Both the position numbers and the translations under genes were made by a program. A stretch of 64,000 nt of DNA from Clostridiales bacterium (lineage in GTDB: Bacteria; Bacillota; Clostridia; Oscillospirales; Oscillospiraceae): NCBI GenBank assembly GCA_020859945.1, contig JAJBVG010000019.1, positions 1 through 64,000 on the forward strand, written 5' to 3'. Positions 24,254 through 35,880 of this stretch are shown one piece after another; position 1 is the stretch's first letter; each line of letters starts with the position of its first letter. The notes under the pieces were generated by a model. The model saw only the letters and a list, made by a program, of their open reading frames with translations. It searched no databases and was not told where the DNA came from.

Positions 24254-25272
24254 GCAAGGCGCTGTGCGCCTGTTCCGGCGTGTCCAGCCGAGAGGACGAG
24301 GTGCGTGCGCTTATCCAAGCCCAGGCGGAACCTTATGCAGACAGCCTACGGGTGGATAATCTGGGCAACCTAATCGTGTTCAAGCATGGTCGGAAGTCCA
24401 CGGGAAAACGGGTGTTGCTGGACGCGCACATGGACGAAACAGGTGTAATGGCTTCTGGCTTTACAGATGATGGAGCCATCCGGTTCCAGACCGTGGGGCC
24501 GGTGGACCGCCGAACGCTCATCGGCAAGCGGGTCTACCTGGGCGAAAGCCGCATCCCCGGCGTTATCGGCATGAAACCCATTCATTTGACCACAAAATCG
24601 GAACGAAACGTCGTTCCAAGGCTGAAAGAACTCTATATCGACATCGGCGCGAAGGACAAGGCGGCGGCGAAGGCGCAGCTCTCATTGGGAGAGGTAGGCG
24701 TATTTGCCTCCGAGTTCACCTCATTTGGAACGAAAAAGTTATGTAAAGGAAAAGCACTTAACAGCAGGATTTCCTGCGCCGTATTGCTGAAATTGCTCCG
24801 GGAGGAACTGCCGGCGGACTGCACCTTCGTCTTTGCCGCCCAGGAGCTGGTGGGGACGCGGGGGGCCTTTGGCGCGGCCTTTGCGGAGAAGCCGGACATC
24901 GTCCTCTGTTTGGACGGCGTGGCGGCGGAGGATGGCCCGGAGCGGACTGAGGACAAGGTGGGTGTCATTCTTGGTCAGGGCGTGGTGTTGCCGGTGGCGG
25001 ACCGGTTCACGATTTACGACCGGGTGCTGTTCCTGCGGTTGCGGGAACTGGCGGAGCGCGAAAACATCCCCTGGCAGTTGAAGGCGGCGGACGGCGGACA
25101 GTCGGACGCCCGCAGCTACCAGCGCAGCCGGTGTGGAGCGCAGGTGGCGGGACTGGCCCTCCCGGTGCGGTATCTACACTGCCCCACTGAGGTGGCCAGC
25201 CTGGAGGACGCGGAGGGAATGCTGCGGCTGACCCGTTCCTTTTTACAGTCACTGGAGGAGGAAGAGCAATGA
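24241..25272 (+). CDS. M42-family peptidase-like protein, paralogue 2, with lost metal ligands
   Basis: A 343-residue M42 homologue. LDAHMDETG and the distal LPVRYLHCPTEV are kept. The bridging-ligand segment, normally DDR, reads KALNSR, and the catalytic Glu-Glu pair reads AQELVGTRGA, so the second Glu is Leu. Two of five expected metal ligands are therefore missing and it may be catalytically weak or dead. It overlaps paralogue 1 by 13 bases and paralogue 3 by 4 bases, so all three should be co-translated. A non-catalytic partner in mixed oligomers is a plausible inference. Confidence 0.88.
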   Translation: MRELSKALCACSGVSSREDEVRALIQAQAEPYADSLRVDNLGNLIVFKHGRKSTGKRVLLDAHMDETGVMASGFTDDGAIRFQTVGPVDRRTLIGKRVYLGESRIPGVIGMKPIHLTTKSERNVVPRLKELYIDIGAKDKAAAKAQLSLGEVGVFASEFTSFGTKKLCKGKALNSRISCAVLLKLLREELPADCTFVFAAQELVGTRGAFGAAFAEKPDIVLCLDGVAAEDGPERTEDKVGVILGQGVVLPVADRFTIYDRVLFLRLRELAERENIPWQLKAADGGQSDARSYQRSRCGAQVAGLALPVRYLHCPTEVASLEDAEGMLRLTRSFLQSLEEEEQ

Positions 25273-26261
25273 CAGATTTGAACCTGCTGGAGCGGCTGAC
25301 CCGCGCCTTTGGCGTCTCCGGGGACGAAGGGGAAATCCGTGACCTCATCCGCCGGGAGGCGGAGGGGTATGCCGACGATATCACCGTTGACCCCATGGGC
25401 AACCTGCTCGTCCACCGGGCGGGGCCGGGGCCGAAGGTGCTGCTGGTTGCCCACATGGACAGCGTGGGGGTCATGGTCACCCACTGCGAAAAGGAGGGGG
25501 TACTGCGCTTTGCCCCGGTGGGCGGGCTGGACCCGGCCACGCTGCTGCAAGCGCCGGTGCGCTTCAAAAACGGTCTGCGGGGCCTTATTTCCTGTGACGA
25601 CAACAAGCTGGGCAAGGAGTTGAAATGCGCCGACCTGTTCCTGGATATCGGCGCGAAGGACAAGGCCGAGGCGGAAACGCTGGTGTCCCCGGGGGACACC
25701 GCCGCATACGACGCGCCCTTCTTCCAGGCGGGGAACCGCATTGTCTCCCCCTACCTGGACGACCGGGCGGGGTGCGGCACGCTGCTGGCCGTTCTCCGCG
25801 CTCTGGGCGAGCGGAAAAACGACCTGTACTTTGCCTTCACCACCCAGGAGGAGGTTGGCACCCGGGGCGCAGGGCCTGCCGGGTTCGCCGTCCGGCCCGA
25901 TTACGTCATCGTGGTGGACGTGACCTGCCCCGACGACATCCCCGGCGCACTCCACGAGGGGACAACCGCCCTGGGTAAGGGCGCGGCAGTGAAGGTGATG
26001 GACCACAGCGTCATCTGCCACCCGGAGATGGTGGAGCGGCTGTGCCGTTTGGCCAAAGAAAAGAATATCCCCGCCCAGCGGGACGTGCTGACCTGCGGCG
26101 GGACCGACGGCGGCCCCATCAGCCGCAGTCGCACCGGAGTCAAAACGGGCGGCGTGTCCATCCCCTGCCGCTATACCCACGCCCCCACGGAACTGATGGA
26201 TTTGGATGATTTTTCCGCCTGCGTGGACCTGATTACCGCTTTTTGTGAAAGTGAGCTGTAA
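25269..26261 (+). CDS. M42-family metallo-aminopeptidase, paralogue 3
   Basis: A 330-residue M42 peptidase with an intact site: LLVAHMDSVG, SPYLDDRAGC, TTQEEVGTRGA, VVVDVTCPDD and CRYTHAPTEL. TDGGPISRSRTGV follows the usual Gly-rich loop. It begins in the ATGA overlap with paralogue 2 and ends three bases before the next gene. Together the three paralogues probably handle peptides taken up or released from proteins in an amino-acid-fermenting bacterium. Confidence 0.92.
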   Translation: MTDLNLLERLTRAFGVSGDEGEIRDLIRREAEGYADDITVDPMGNLLVHRAGPGPKVLLVAHMDSVGVMVTHCEKEGVLRFAPVGGLDPATLLQAPVRFKNGLRGLISCDDNKLGKELKCADLFLDIGAKDKAEAETLVSPGDTAAYDAPFFQAGNRIVSPYLDDRAGCGTLLAVLRALGERKNDLYFAFTTQEEVGTRGAGPAGFAVRPDYVIVVDVTCPDDIPGALHEGTTALGKGAAVKVMDHSVICHPEMVERLCRLAKEKNIPAQRDVLTCGGTDGGPISRSRTGVKTGGVSIPCRYTHAPTELMDLDDFSACVDLITAFCESEL

Positions 26262-26264
26262 ACC

Positions 26265-27533
26265 ATGAACAACGAAAACCCACTGGGCATCTCGGACCGG
26301 GTGCGTGACCTGGCCCGGCAAGCCCAGCAGGACATCATCGCTCAATTTGCGCGCATTGACGAAATCGCAGAGTATAACACCCAAAAGGTACTCTCCGCGT
26401 TCCAGACCCACCGGGTGGCGGAGAGCTACTTTGCCGGGACCACCGGCTACGGCTACGACGACCAGGGCCGGGATGAGTTGGATAAAATTTACGCGGATAT
26501 TTTCGGCACCGAGGACGCACTGGTGCGCATCCAGTTCGTCAACGGCACCCACGCCATCGCCTCCGCCCTCTATGGGGCCTTGAAACCCGGCGATATTCTC
26601 GTCAGTGCGGTGGGCGCGCCCTACGACACCCTTTTGGGGGTCATCGGCGTCACCGGTGAGGAGCCGGGCAGCCTGAAAAGCTACGGCATCGGCTACCGAC
26701 AGGTGGACATCACCCCCGACGACCAGCCGGACCGGGCGGGTCTGGCTCAGGCCGTGCGGGAGCCGGGTGTGAAGGCGGTGCTCATTCAGCGCAGCAAAGG
26801 CTATTCCACCCGCGCCACCTTGTCCGTGGCGGAAATTGGGGAATTGATTGACATTGTACGCCAGAACAACCCGGACGCCGCGGTCATCGTGGACAACTGC
26901 TATGGCGAGTTTGTAGAGACCACGGAACCCAGCCAGGTAGGGGCGGACCTCATCGTGGGCAGCCTCATCAAAAACCCCGGCGGCGGTCTGGCTCCCACCG
27001 GCGGCTATATCGCCGGGCGGCACGACCTGGTGGAGGCGGCGGCCATGCGGCTGACCGTCCCCGGCATTGGCCGGGAATGCGGCAGCACGTTGGGCAACAA
27101 CCGCGCCCTGTATCAGGGGCTGTTCCTGGCCCCCCACACGGTTGCTCAGGCGGTGAAAACCGCCGTCTTTGGGGCCAGGATGATGGAGTTGATGGGCTAC
27201 GACACGGAACCCACCTCCCAGCAGACCCGCCACGACATCATTCAGATGGTGTCCCTGCATACGCCGGAGGCGGTGGAACGGTTCTGCCGGGGCATCCAGT
27301 CCGGCTCTCCGGTGGACAGCTTCGTGACTCCCATCCCCTGGGATATGCCTGGCTACGACTGCCCTGTCATCATGGCGGCAGGGGCGTTCATCCAGGGGGC
27401 CTCCATCGAGCTTTCCGCAGACGCGCCCATGCGTCCGCCCTACACGGTCTATCTGCAAGGGGGGCTGACCTACCCCTCCGGCAAGACCGGCATCATGCTG
27501 GCGGCGGAGGAATTGTTGAAAGCGGAGCAGTAA
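26265..27533 (+). CDS. Methionine gamma-lyase family (aluminium-resistance-like) PLP enzyme
   Basis: A 422-residue PLP-dependent protein related to the Bacillus YnbB/aluminium resistance group. Landmarks are YFAGTTGYGYDDQGR, RIQFVNGTHAIASALYGAL, the cofactor Asp in VIVDNCYGEFVE and the PLP lysine region VGSLIKNPGGGLAPTGGY. Annotated relatives are called methionine gamma-lyase-like, but the substrate is not established. It follows the third M42 gene by three bases, which suggests a shared role in amino acid breakdown. Confidence 0.9.
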   Translation: MNNENPLGISDRVRDLARQAQQDIIAQFARIDEIAEYNTQKVLSAFQTHRVAESYFAGTTGYGYDDQGRDELDKIYADIFGTEDALVRIQFVNGTHAIASALYGALKPGDILVSAVGAPYDTLLGVIGVTGEEPGSLKSYGIGYRQVDITPDDQPDRAGLAQAVREPGVKAVLIQRSKGYSTRATLSVAEIGELIDIVRQNNPDAAVIVDNCYGEFVETTEPSQVGADLIVGSLIKNPGGGLAPTGGYIAGRHDLVEAAAMRLTVPGIGRECGSTLGNNRALYQGLFLAPHTVAQAVKTAVFGARMMELMGYDTEPTSQQTRHDIIQMVSLHTPEAVERFCRGIQSGSPVDSFVTPIPWDMPGYDCPVIMAAGAFIQGASIELSADAPMRPPYTVYLQGGLTYPSGKTGIMLAAEELLKAEQ

Positions 27534-27591
27534 GTTTTTTCGGCTATCTGCAAGCAAATACGCACATAGTTCTATTTCTTACCATCATATG

Positions 27592-27660
27592 TGTAGGGGC
27601 GGCCCTTGGCCGCCCGTAGAACCGCACTCTGAACGCGGGCGGCCACGGGCCGCCCCTACA
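27592..27660. repeat. Palindromic GC-rich repeat (REP-like), copy 1
   Basis: A ~69-bp palindrome bounded by TGTAGGGGCGGCC and GGCCGCCCCTACA. The same ends and inner GCGGGCGGCCACGGGCCG recur at 43848-43917. No ORF. It lies between convergently unrelated transcription units in intergenic DNA. Confidence 0.9.
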
Positions 27661-27724
27661 GGTGTGTGGCAACAATGCACACGAACACGCCCTCCCGCAT
27701 AAACTAAGCGAGGGGGTGGTGAGC

Positions 27725-30558
<2,834 letters not shown>

Positions 30559-30581
30559 TTTGACGGATTGAGAATTGCCTC

Positions 30582-30610
30582 TTGCATAATCCGCCGCCGT
30601 TCGATATAAT
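30582..30610 (+). promoter_or_regulatory. Promoter of nfnAB
   Basis: TTGCAT, 17 bases, TATAAT. A ~150-base untranslated leader follows before nfnA; I see no known riboswitch in it. Confidence 0.75.
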
Positions 30611-30762
30611 AAAGAGTACGCACGCTGTTTTTTTGACGGTGTGCCCGGCGGTGGCTCTGCGGAGCGCCGTTTGAAAAAATTGTTATTCAGTCTGCAACGG
30701 AGGCTCCCAAAATTGCAGAGGGGATATATCGTACCATCGTACCAATGAGGAGGAACTTGGAC

Positions 30763-31617
30763 ATGTATAAAATCGTGCGAAAAGAAGTGCTGAATCCTAC
30801 CATCGCGCTTCTGGAGGTGGAGGCGCCTTTCGTGGCCCGGAAAGCGCAGCCCGGTCAGTTTATCATCCTGCGCATCGACGAAAAGGGCGAGCGGCTGCCC
30901 CTGACCATCGGCGGGTTTGACCGGGAGAAGGGAACTGTTACTATTATCTTCCAGCTGGTGGGCCTGACTACCCGCGCCCTGGCCCAGCTGAATGAAGGCG
31001 ACTACCTGCTGGACTTCGTCGGTCCTCTGGGCAAGCCCACGGAGATGGAGGGCGTCAAGTCCGCCTGCGTCATCGGCGGCGGCCTGGGTACCGCCATCGC
31101 CTACCCGGTGGCCAAGGGCTTCCACGACGCCGGGGTGGAGACCGATGTCATTGTCGGTTTCCGCAACAAGGATTTGGTCATCCTGGAGGACGACTTCAAC
31201 AACGCCTGCGATAACTTCTACATTATGACCGACGACGGCTCCTATGGCGAGCACGGCTTCACCACCACCAAGGAGCAGCAGCTGCTGGAGAGTGGCAAGA
31301 AGTATGATGTTATCATCGCCATCGGCCCCGTCCCCATGATGAAGTTCGTGGTCAAGACGGCGGAACCCTTCGGCGTCCCCTGCCGGGTCTCCCTGAACCC
31401 CATCATGATCGACGGCACCGGTATGTGCGGCGGCTGCCGGGTCAGCGTGGGCGGCAAGATGAAGTTCGCCTGCGTGGACGGCCCGGAGTTCGACGGCTAC
31501 GCCGTGGACTTCGACGAACTGATGAACCGCAACGGCACCTACCGGGAGCAGGAGGCTGAAATGGCCCGTGACCATATGTGCCGCTTTGAAAAGCTGGGCA
31601 AGGACCTGATTCAGTAA
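30763..31617 (+). CDS. nfnA: NfnA-like ferredoxin:NADP oxidoreductase small subunit (sulfide dehydrogenase-like)
   Basis: A 284-residue FAD/NAD-binding protein with a 2Fe-2S site (DGTGMCGGCRV...FACVDGPEF). The FAD region is RLPLTIGGFD and the NAD region is CVIGGGLGTAIAYPVAKG. With the next gene it matches NfnAB, which bifurcates electrons between NADPH, NAD and ferredoxin in anaerobes; similar pairs are called sulfide dehydrogenase or glutamate synthase-like. The ATG at 30763 follows GAGGAGG; the track start at 30745 overlaps that site. Confidence 0.88.
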   Translation: MYKIVRKEVLNPTIALLEVEAPFVARKAQPGQFIILRIDEKGERLPLTIGGFDREKGTVTIIFQLVGLTTRALAQLNEGDYLLDFVGPLGKPTEMEGVKSACVIGGGLGTAIAYPVAKGFHDAGVETDVIVGFRNKDLVILEDDFNNACDNFYIMTDDGSYGEHGFTTTKEQQLLESGKKYDVIIAIGPVPMMKFVVKTAEPFGVPCRVSLNPIMIDGTGMCGGCRVSVGGKMKFACVDGPEFDGYAVDFDELMNRNGTYREQEAEMARDHMCRFEKLGKDLIQ

Positions 31618-31631
31618 GGAGGAAGAGAACA

Positions 31632-33041
31632 ATGGCTAATATGTGTCCCACCAAGACTCCCATGCCCACCCAGGAGCCTGATGTCCGCAATAAGAACTTT
31701 GAAGAGGTAGCCACCGGCTACACGCTGGAGATGGCCCAGGGCGAGGCCGCCCGGTGCCTACACTGCAAGAATATGCCCTGCGTCTCCGGCTGCCCGGTGA
31801 ACGTGCAAATTCCTGATTTTATTAAGAAAATTGTAGACGGCGACCTGGAGGGGGCCTACCAGGTCATTTCCTCCACCAACGCCCTGCCCGCCATCTCCGG
31901 GCGCGTCTGCCCCCAGGAGAGCCAGTGCGAGAGCAAGTGCGTCCGGGGCATTAAGACCGAGCCGGTGGGCATTGGCCGCCTGGAGCGGTTCGTGGCCGAC
32001 TGGCATCGGGAGAATGTGGAAGAACACGTGGAAAAACCCGACTCCAACGGCCACAAGGTGGCTGTGGTGGGCTCCGGCCCCTCCGGTCTGACCTGTGCGG
32101 CGGACCTGGCCAAGCAGGGCTATCAGGTGACGGTGTTTGAGGCGTTCCACACCGCAGGCGGCGTGTTGGTCTACGGTATCCCGGAGTTCCGTCTGCCCAA
32201 GGCCATCGTCGCCGGTGAGGTGGACAAGCTCAAGGCGCTGGGCGTGGAAATCATGACCGACATGGTCATGGGCAAGGTGCTCTCCATTGATGAGCTGATG
32301 GACGACATGGGCTACGAGGCCGTGTTCATCGGCACCGGCGCGGGCCTGCCCCGGTTTATGAACATCCCCGGCGAGGGGCTGGCTGGCGTCTGCTCCGCCA
32401 ACGAGTACCTGACCCGCATCAACCTGATGAAGGGCTACCTGCCCGAATACGACACCCCGGTCATTAAATCCAAGGCTGTGGCCGTGGTGGGCGGCGGCAA
32501 CGTGGCGATGGACGCCTGCCGCTGCGCCAAGCGCATGGGCGCGGAGCACGTCTACATCGTCTACCGACGCAGCGAGGTGGAAATGCCCGCCCGGAACGAG
32601 GAGATCGAGCACGCCAAGGAAGAGGGCATTGAGTTCCTGACCCTGTGCAACCCGGTGGAGATCATCGGCGGCGTGCGGGAGGACGGCAAGCCCTCCGGCC
32701 GCGTGGCGGGCTGCAAGTGCATCCGCATGGAGCTGGGTGAGCCGGACGCCTCCGGCCGACGCCGCCCCATCGAGGTTCCCGGCAGCGAGTTCGTGCTGGA
32801 CGTGGACACCGTTATTATGGCGCTGGGTACCTCTCCCAACCCCCTCATCCGCTCCACCACCCCCGGCCTGGAGGCCAACCGGCGGGGCTGCCTGGTAGTT
32901 GGTGAGGACGACGTCTCCACCACCCGCACCGGCGTGTTCGCCGGCGGCGACGCCGTTACCGGCGCGGCCACGGTCATTCTGGCCATGGGCGCGGGCAAGA
33001 AGGCTGCCGCGGCGATGGATAAGTATATTCAGAACAAATAA
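31632..33041 (+). CDS. nfnB: NfnB-like NADPH-binding flavoprotein large subunit (GltA-type)
   Basis: A 469-residue protein of the glutamate synthase small-chain type. The N-terminal part holds cysteines for two 4Fe-4S clusters (CLHCKNMPCVSGCPV and CPQESQCESKC). Two dinucleotide-binding loops follow, VAVVGSGPSGLTCA for FAD and AVVGGGNVAMDACR for NADPH. No large glutamate synthase subunit is present, and the partner is NfnA-like, so an Nfn transhydrogenase is more likely than glutamate synthesis. It follows nfnA by 14 bases with AAGGAGGAAGAG. Confidence 0.9.
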   Translation: MANMCPTKTPMPTQEPDVRNKNFEEVATGYTLEMAQGEAARCLHCKNMPCVSGCPVNVQIPDFIKKIVDGDLEGAYQVISSTNALPAISGRVCPQESQCESKCVRGIKTEPVGIGRLERFVADWHRENVEEHVEKPDSNGHKVAVVGSGPSGLTCAADLAKQGYQVTVFEAFHTAGGVLVYGIPEFRLPKAIVAGEVDKLKALGVEIMTDMVMGKVLSIDELMDDMGYEAVFIGTGAGLPRFMNIPGEGLAGVCSANEYLTRINLMKGYLPEYDTPVIKSKAVAVVGGGNVAMDACRCAKRMGAEHVYIVYRRSEVEMPARNEEIEHAKEEGIEFLTLCNPVEIIGGVREDGKPSGRVAGCKCIRMELGEPDASGRRRPIEVPGSEFVLDVDTVIMALGTSPNPLIRSTTPGLEANRRGCLVVGEDDVSTTRTGVFAGGDAVTGAATVILAMGAGKKAAAAMDKYIQNK

Positions 33042-33056
33042 AACAGACCTTTCAAG

Positions 33057-33087
33057 AGGGGCAGGGCGCAGGTCCTGCCCCCTTTTT
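33057..33087 (+). terminator. Terminator after nfnB
   Basis: GGGGCAGG and CCTGCCCC form an 8-bp stem with an 8-base loop, followed by CTTTTT. Confidence 0.85.
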
Positions 33088-33166
33088 GCTCATCTGCGGC
33101 GTGTAAAGTTCCCTTCCCGTCAGAAACAACCCGCCTTTTTTGTGCGTTATCTGTGGACTTTGTGAA

Positions 33167-33195
33167 TTGACCGAAAAGAAAAAAAGTGATAAAAT
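33167..33195 (+). promoter_or_regulatory. Promoter of pcrA
   Basis: TTGACC, 17 A-rich bases, TAAAAT, 34 bases before the ATG at 33230. Confidence 0.7.
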
Positions 33196-33229
33196 ACAAA
33201 TAAAAAAGGCGGAAAAAGAGGGAAGAGAA

Positions 33230-35746
33230 ATGTTGAACGAACACAATTCCAACCGATTCTGCGCCCTGCGGCGAAGCGTCATCGCGCTGGACTACCAAAA
33301 GCTGAACCCGGAACAGCGGGAGGGCGTTCTGACCACCCAGGGCCCGCTGCTGCTGCTGGCGGGGGCCGGCAGCGGCAAGACCACGGTCCTCATTAACCGC
33401 ATCGCTAACCTCATCAAATACGGCCAGGGCAGCGACTCCTCCGAGGTCCCCGACTGGGTGACGGAGGAGGACGTAGCCTTTCTGGAGGACTATCTGCAAT
33501 CTCCCAACGAGGCCGACCGTTCCCGTGCGGAAATGCTCTGCAAGCTGCACCCGGCGGCTCCCTGGTCCATCATCGCCATCACCTTCACCAACAAGGCGGC
33601 GGGGGAGCTGAAATCCCGGCTGGAGGCCATGCTGGGGCCGGAGGGCCAGGACGTGTGGGCGTTCACCTTCCACTCTGCCTGCGTTCGCATCCTGCGGCGG
33701 GACATCGACAAGCTTGGCTACCGCACCGCCTTCACCATTTACGACACCGACGACTCCCTTCGCGTTATCAAGGAGATTTTGAAGGCCCAGAACGTGGACG
33801 ACAAGATGTTCCCGCCCCGAATGGTGCTCAGCAATATCTCCAGAGCCAAGGACAATATGCAGTTGGCGGCGGATTACCTGGCGGAGAGCCAGAAATCCGG
33901 CGACATCCGGCAGATTCAAATCGGCAAGATTTATGTGGACTACGAAAAGCGGCTCCGGGAGGCCGATGCGCTGGACTTCGACGACCTGATCCTCCAGACC
34001 GTCCGGCTGCTCCAGTCCAGCCAGGAGGCGCGGGACTACTGGCAGCGGAAGTTCCGCTATGTGCTGGTGGATGAGTACCAGGACACCAACCACCTGCAAT
34101 ATCTGCTGGCGGCACTGCTGGCAGGAGAGCGCAAAAACATCTGCGTGGTGGGCGACGACGACCAATCCATCTACCGGTTCCGGGGAGCTACCATTGAGAA
34201 CATTCTGGACTTTGAGAGCCAGTACAAGGGGGCGCGGGTCATCCGGCTGGAGCAGAACTACCGCTCCACCCAGAACATCCTGGAGGCTGCTAACGCCGTC
34301 ATCCGCAACAACACCGGGCGGAAGGGCAAGAACCTGTGGACCCAGCACGAGGGCGGCGACAAGGTCAAGGTCTACACCGCCATGAACGAAAACGATGAGG
34401 CCCAGTACGTGGCCGCCCAGGTGCTGGCGGGCATCAGCAAGGGCCGGGACTGGAAGGACTTCGCCGTCCTCTACCGGATGAACGTCCAGTCCAACCAGCT
34501 GGAGTACGCCTTCAAGCGCAACGCCATCCCTTACAAGGTGGTGGGCGGCACCAAGTTCTTTGACCGGGCGGAAATCAAAGATATGCTGGCCTATCTCTGC
34601 GTTATCAACAACCCGGCGGACGACCTGCGACTGCGCCGCATCATTAACACCCCCGCCCGGGGAATCGGCAACCGCACCATCGAGATCGCCACAGGCATCG
34701 CTCAGCAGTTGGGCCTCCCCCTGTACGAGGTGGTCAGCCACGCCGCAGACTACCCCATGCTGCAAAAGAGCCTGCCCAAGCTCCAGGCGTTTGTGGACAT
34801 CATGGAGGGCCTGCGGGAAAAGGCGGAGACGATGGAGCTGACCGACTTCTATGACGAAGTCATCGCCGCCACCGGCTATGTGACTGCGCTGGAGGCCAAA
34901 AAGACCGTGGAAAACCGCACGCGGGTGGAGAACGTCCACGAGCTTAAATCCTCTATCCAGGGCTATCTGGAAAACGCCGTTGACGGCACGCTGGAGGGCT
35001 TCTTGGACGAGGTCGCCCTCTATACCGACCTGGACAGCGTGGACGAAAAGGAAAACGCCGTGGTCATCATGACCATGCACGCCGCCAAGGGGCTGGAGTT
35101 CCCGGTGGTGTTCGTGGTGGGCATGGAGGACGGGCTGTTTCCCGGTATGCGCTCCATCGGCGACACCGAGGAGATGGAGGAGGAGCGCCGCCTGTGCTAT
35201 GTGGCGCTGACAAGGGCCAGAGAGACCCTGTGCCTGTCCTGCGCCCGGCAGCGGATGCTCTTCGGCCACACCACCAGCAACAAGCCCTCCCGTTTCCTGG
35301 AGGAAATTCCGGAGGAGTACATCGAGAAATCGGGCCGCAGTCTCACCGAAGAGAACCGGGAGTACGGCGGACGCTGGAAGGACAGCAGCCAGAGTGAAAA
35401 CGGCGAACGTCCCCGCTACGCCGGACGCGCTGGAGGACGGGGGAGCTACGGCGCTCGTCCCCGCCGTCCCCGCCGGGATGACGGCAAGCCCCTGGGCGGC
35501 GGCATCAGCGTCAGCCATGCGGTGACACCCACCGGCCAGCGGGCGGTGCAGGCCACGTTTAATCTGCTGAGTCAGTTCAAGAAGGGCGACATGGTGGACC
35601 ACTCCGCCTTCGGCAAGGGGATGATCGTCAGCATTCTGCCCATGGGCGGCGACGCCCTGGTGGAGGTCGCTTTCGACGGCGTGGGCAATAAGAAGCTGAT
35701 GCTCAAGGCTGCCTCTCAGCACATGAAGAAAGTGGAAAGTTTGTAA
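33230..35746 (+). CDS. pcrA: ATP-dependent DNA helicase UvrD/PcrA
   Basis: An 838-residue superfamily 1 3'-5' helicase for repair and replication restart. Visible motifs are Walker A GAGSGKTTVL, AITFTNKAA, FTFHSACVRILR, the DEYQDT Walker B, GDDDQSIYRFRGA, QNYRSTQ, and C-terminal MTMHAAKGLEFP and YVALTRAR. A poorly conserved Arg/Gly-rich linker precedes a final Tudor-like domain (FKKGDMVDHSAFGKGMIVSI) that in PcrA binds RNA polymerase. The ATG at 33230 was preferred because of the upstream GAGGGAAGAG. Confidence 0.96.
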   Translation: MLNEHNSNRFCALRRSVIALDYQKLNPEQREGVLTTQGPLLLLAGAGSGKTTVLINRIANLIKYGQGSDSSEVPDWVTEEDVAFLEDYLQSPNEADRSRAEMLCKLHPAAPWSIIAITFTNKAAGELKSRLEAMLGPEGQDVWAFTFHSACVRILRRDIDKLGYRTAFTIYDTDDSLRVIKEILKAQNVDDKMFPPRMVLSNISRAKDNMQLAADYLAESQKSGDIRQIQIGKIYVDYEKRLREADALDFDDLILQTVRLLQSSQEARDYWQRKFRYVLVDEYQDTNHLQYLLAALLAGERKNICVVGDDDQSIYRFRGATIENILDFESQYKGARVIRLEQNYRSTQNILEAANAVIRNNTGRKGKNLWTQHEGGDKVKVYTAMNENDEAQYVAAQVLAGISKGRDWKDFAVLYRMNVQSNQLEYAFKRNAIPYKVVGGTKFFDRAEIKDMLAYLCVINNPADDLRLRRIINTPARGIGNRTIEIATGIAQQLGLPLYEVVSHAADYPMLQKSLPKLQAFVDIMEGLREKAETMELTDFYDEVIAATGYVTALEAKKTVENRTRVENVHELKSSIQGYLENAVDGTLEGFLDEVALYTDLDSVDEKENAVVIMTMHAAKGLEFPVVFVVGMEDGLFPGMRSIGDTEEMEEERRLCYVALTRARETLCLSCARQRMLFGHTTSNKPSRFLEEIPEEYIEKSGRSLTEENREYGGRWKDSSQSENGERPRYAGRAGGRGSYGARPRRPRRDDGKPLGGGISVSHAVTPTGQRAVQATFNLLSQFKKGDMVDHSAFGKGMIVSILPMGGDALVEVAFDGVGNKKLMLKAASQHMKKVESL

Positions 35747-35778
35747 CTGCTGATTTTTTGACATTTTTCGTTAAATGA

Positions 35779-35829
35779 TTGTTTTCTTTACCCTCTTGTG
35801 CTATACTGATTACAGTTAGTGCAAGAGGG
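35779..35829 (+). promoter_or_regulatory. Promoter and flanking inverted repeat of the methylase-nuclease pair
   Basis: TTGTTT, 17 bases, TATACT with an upstream TGTGC. An inverted repeat CCCTCTTG (35791-35798) / CAAGAGGG (35822-35829) brackets the -10 and likely start point. It may be an operator, or a terminator of pcrA since CTTTTC follows. Confidence 0.55.
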
Positions 35830-35880
35830 CTTTTCATAACTGAAACGGCGCTTTGAAGATAGAAAAAGGTGGGAACGCTT

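Noticed and set aside
25116-27557. 813-codon minus-strand ORF across the third M42 gene and PLP lyase gene
   Set aside because: Same reason: shadow of two recognised plus-strand genes.
33029-35764. 911-codon minus-strand ORF antisense to pcrA
   Set aside because: All helicase motifs are on the plus strand; the antisense product is low-complexity and family-free.
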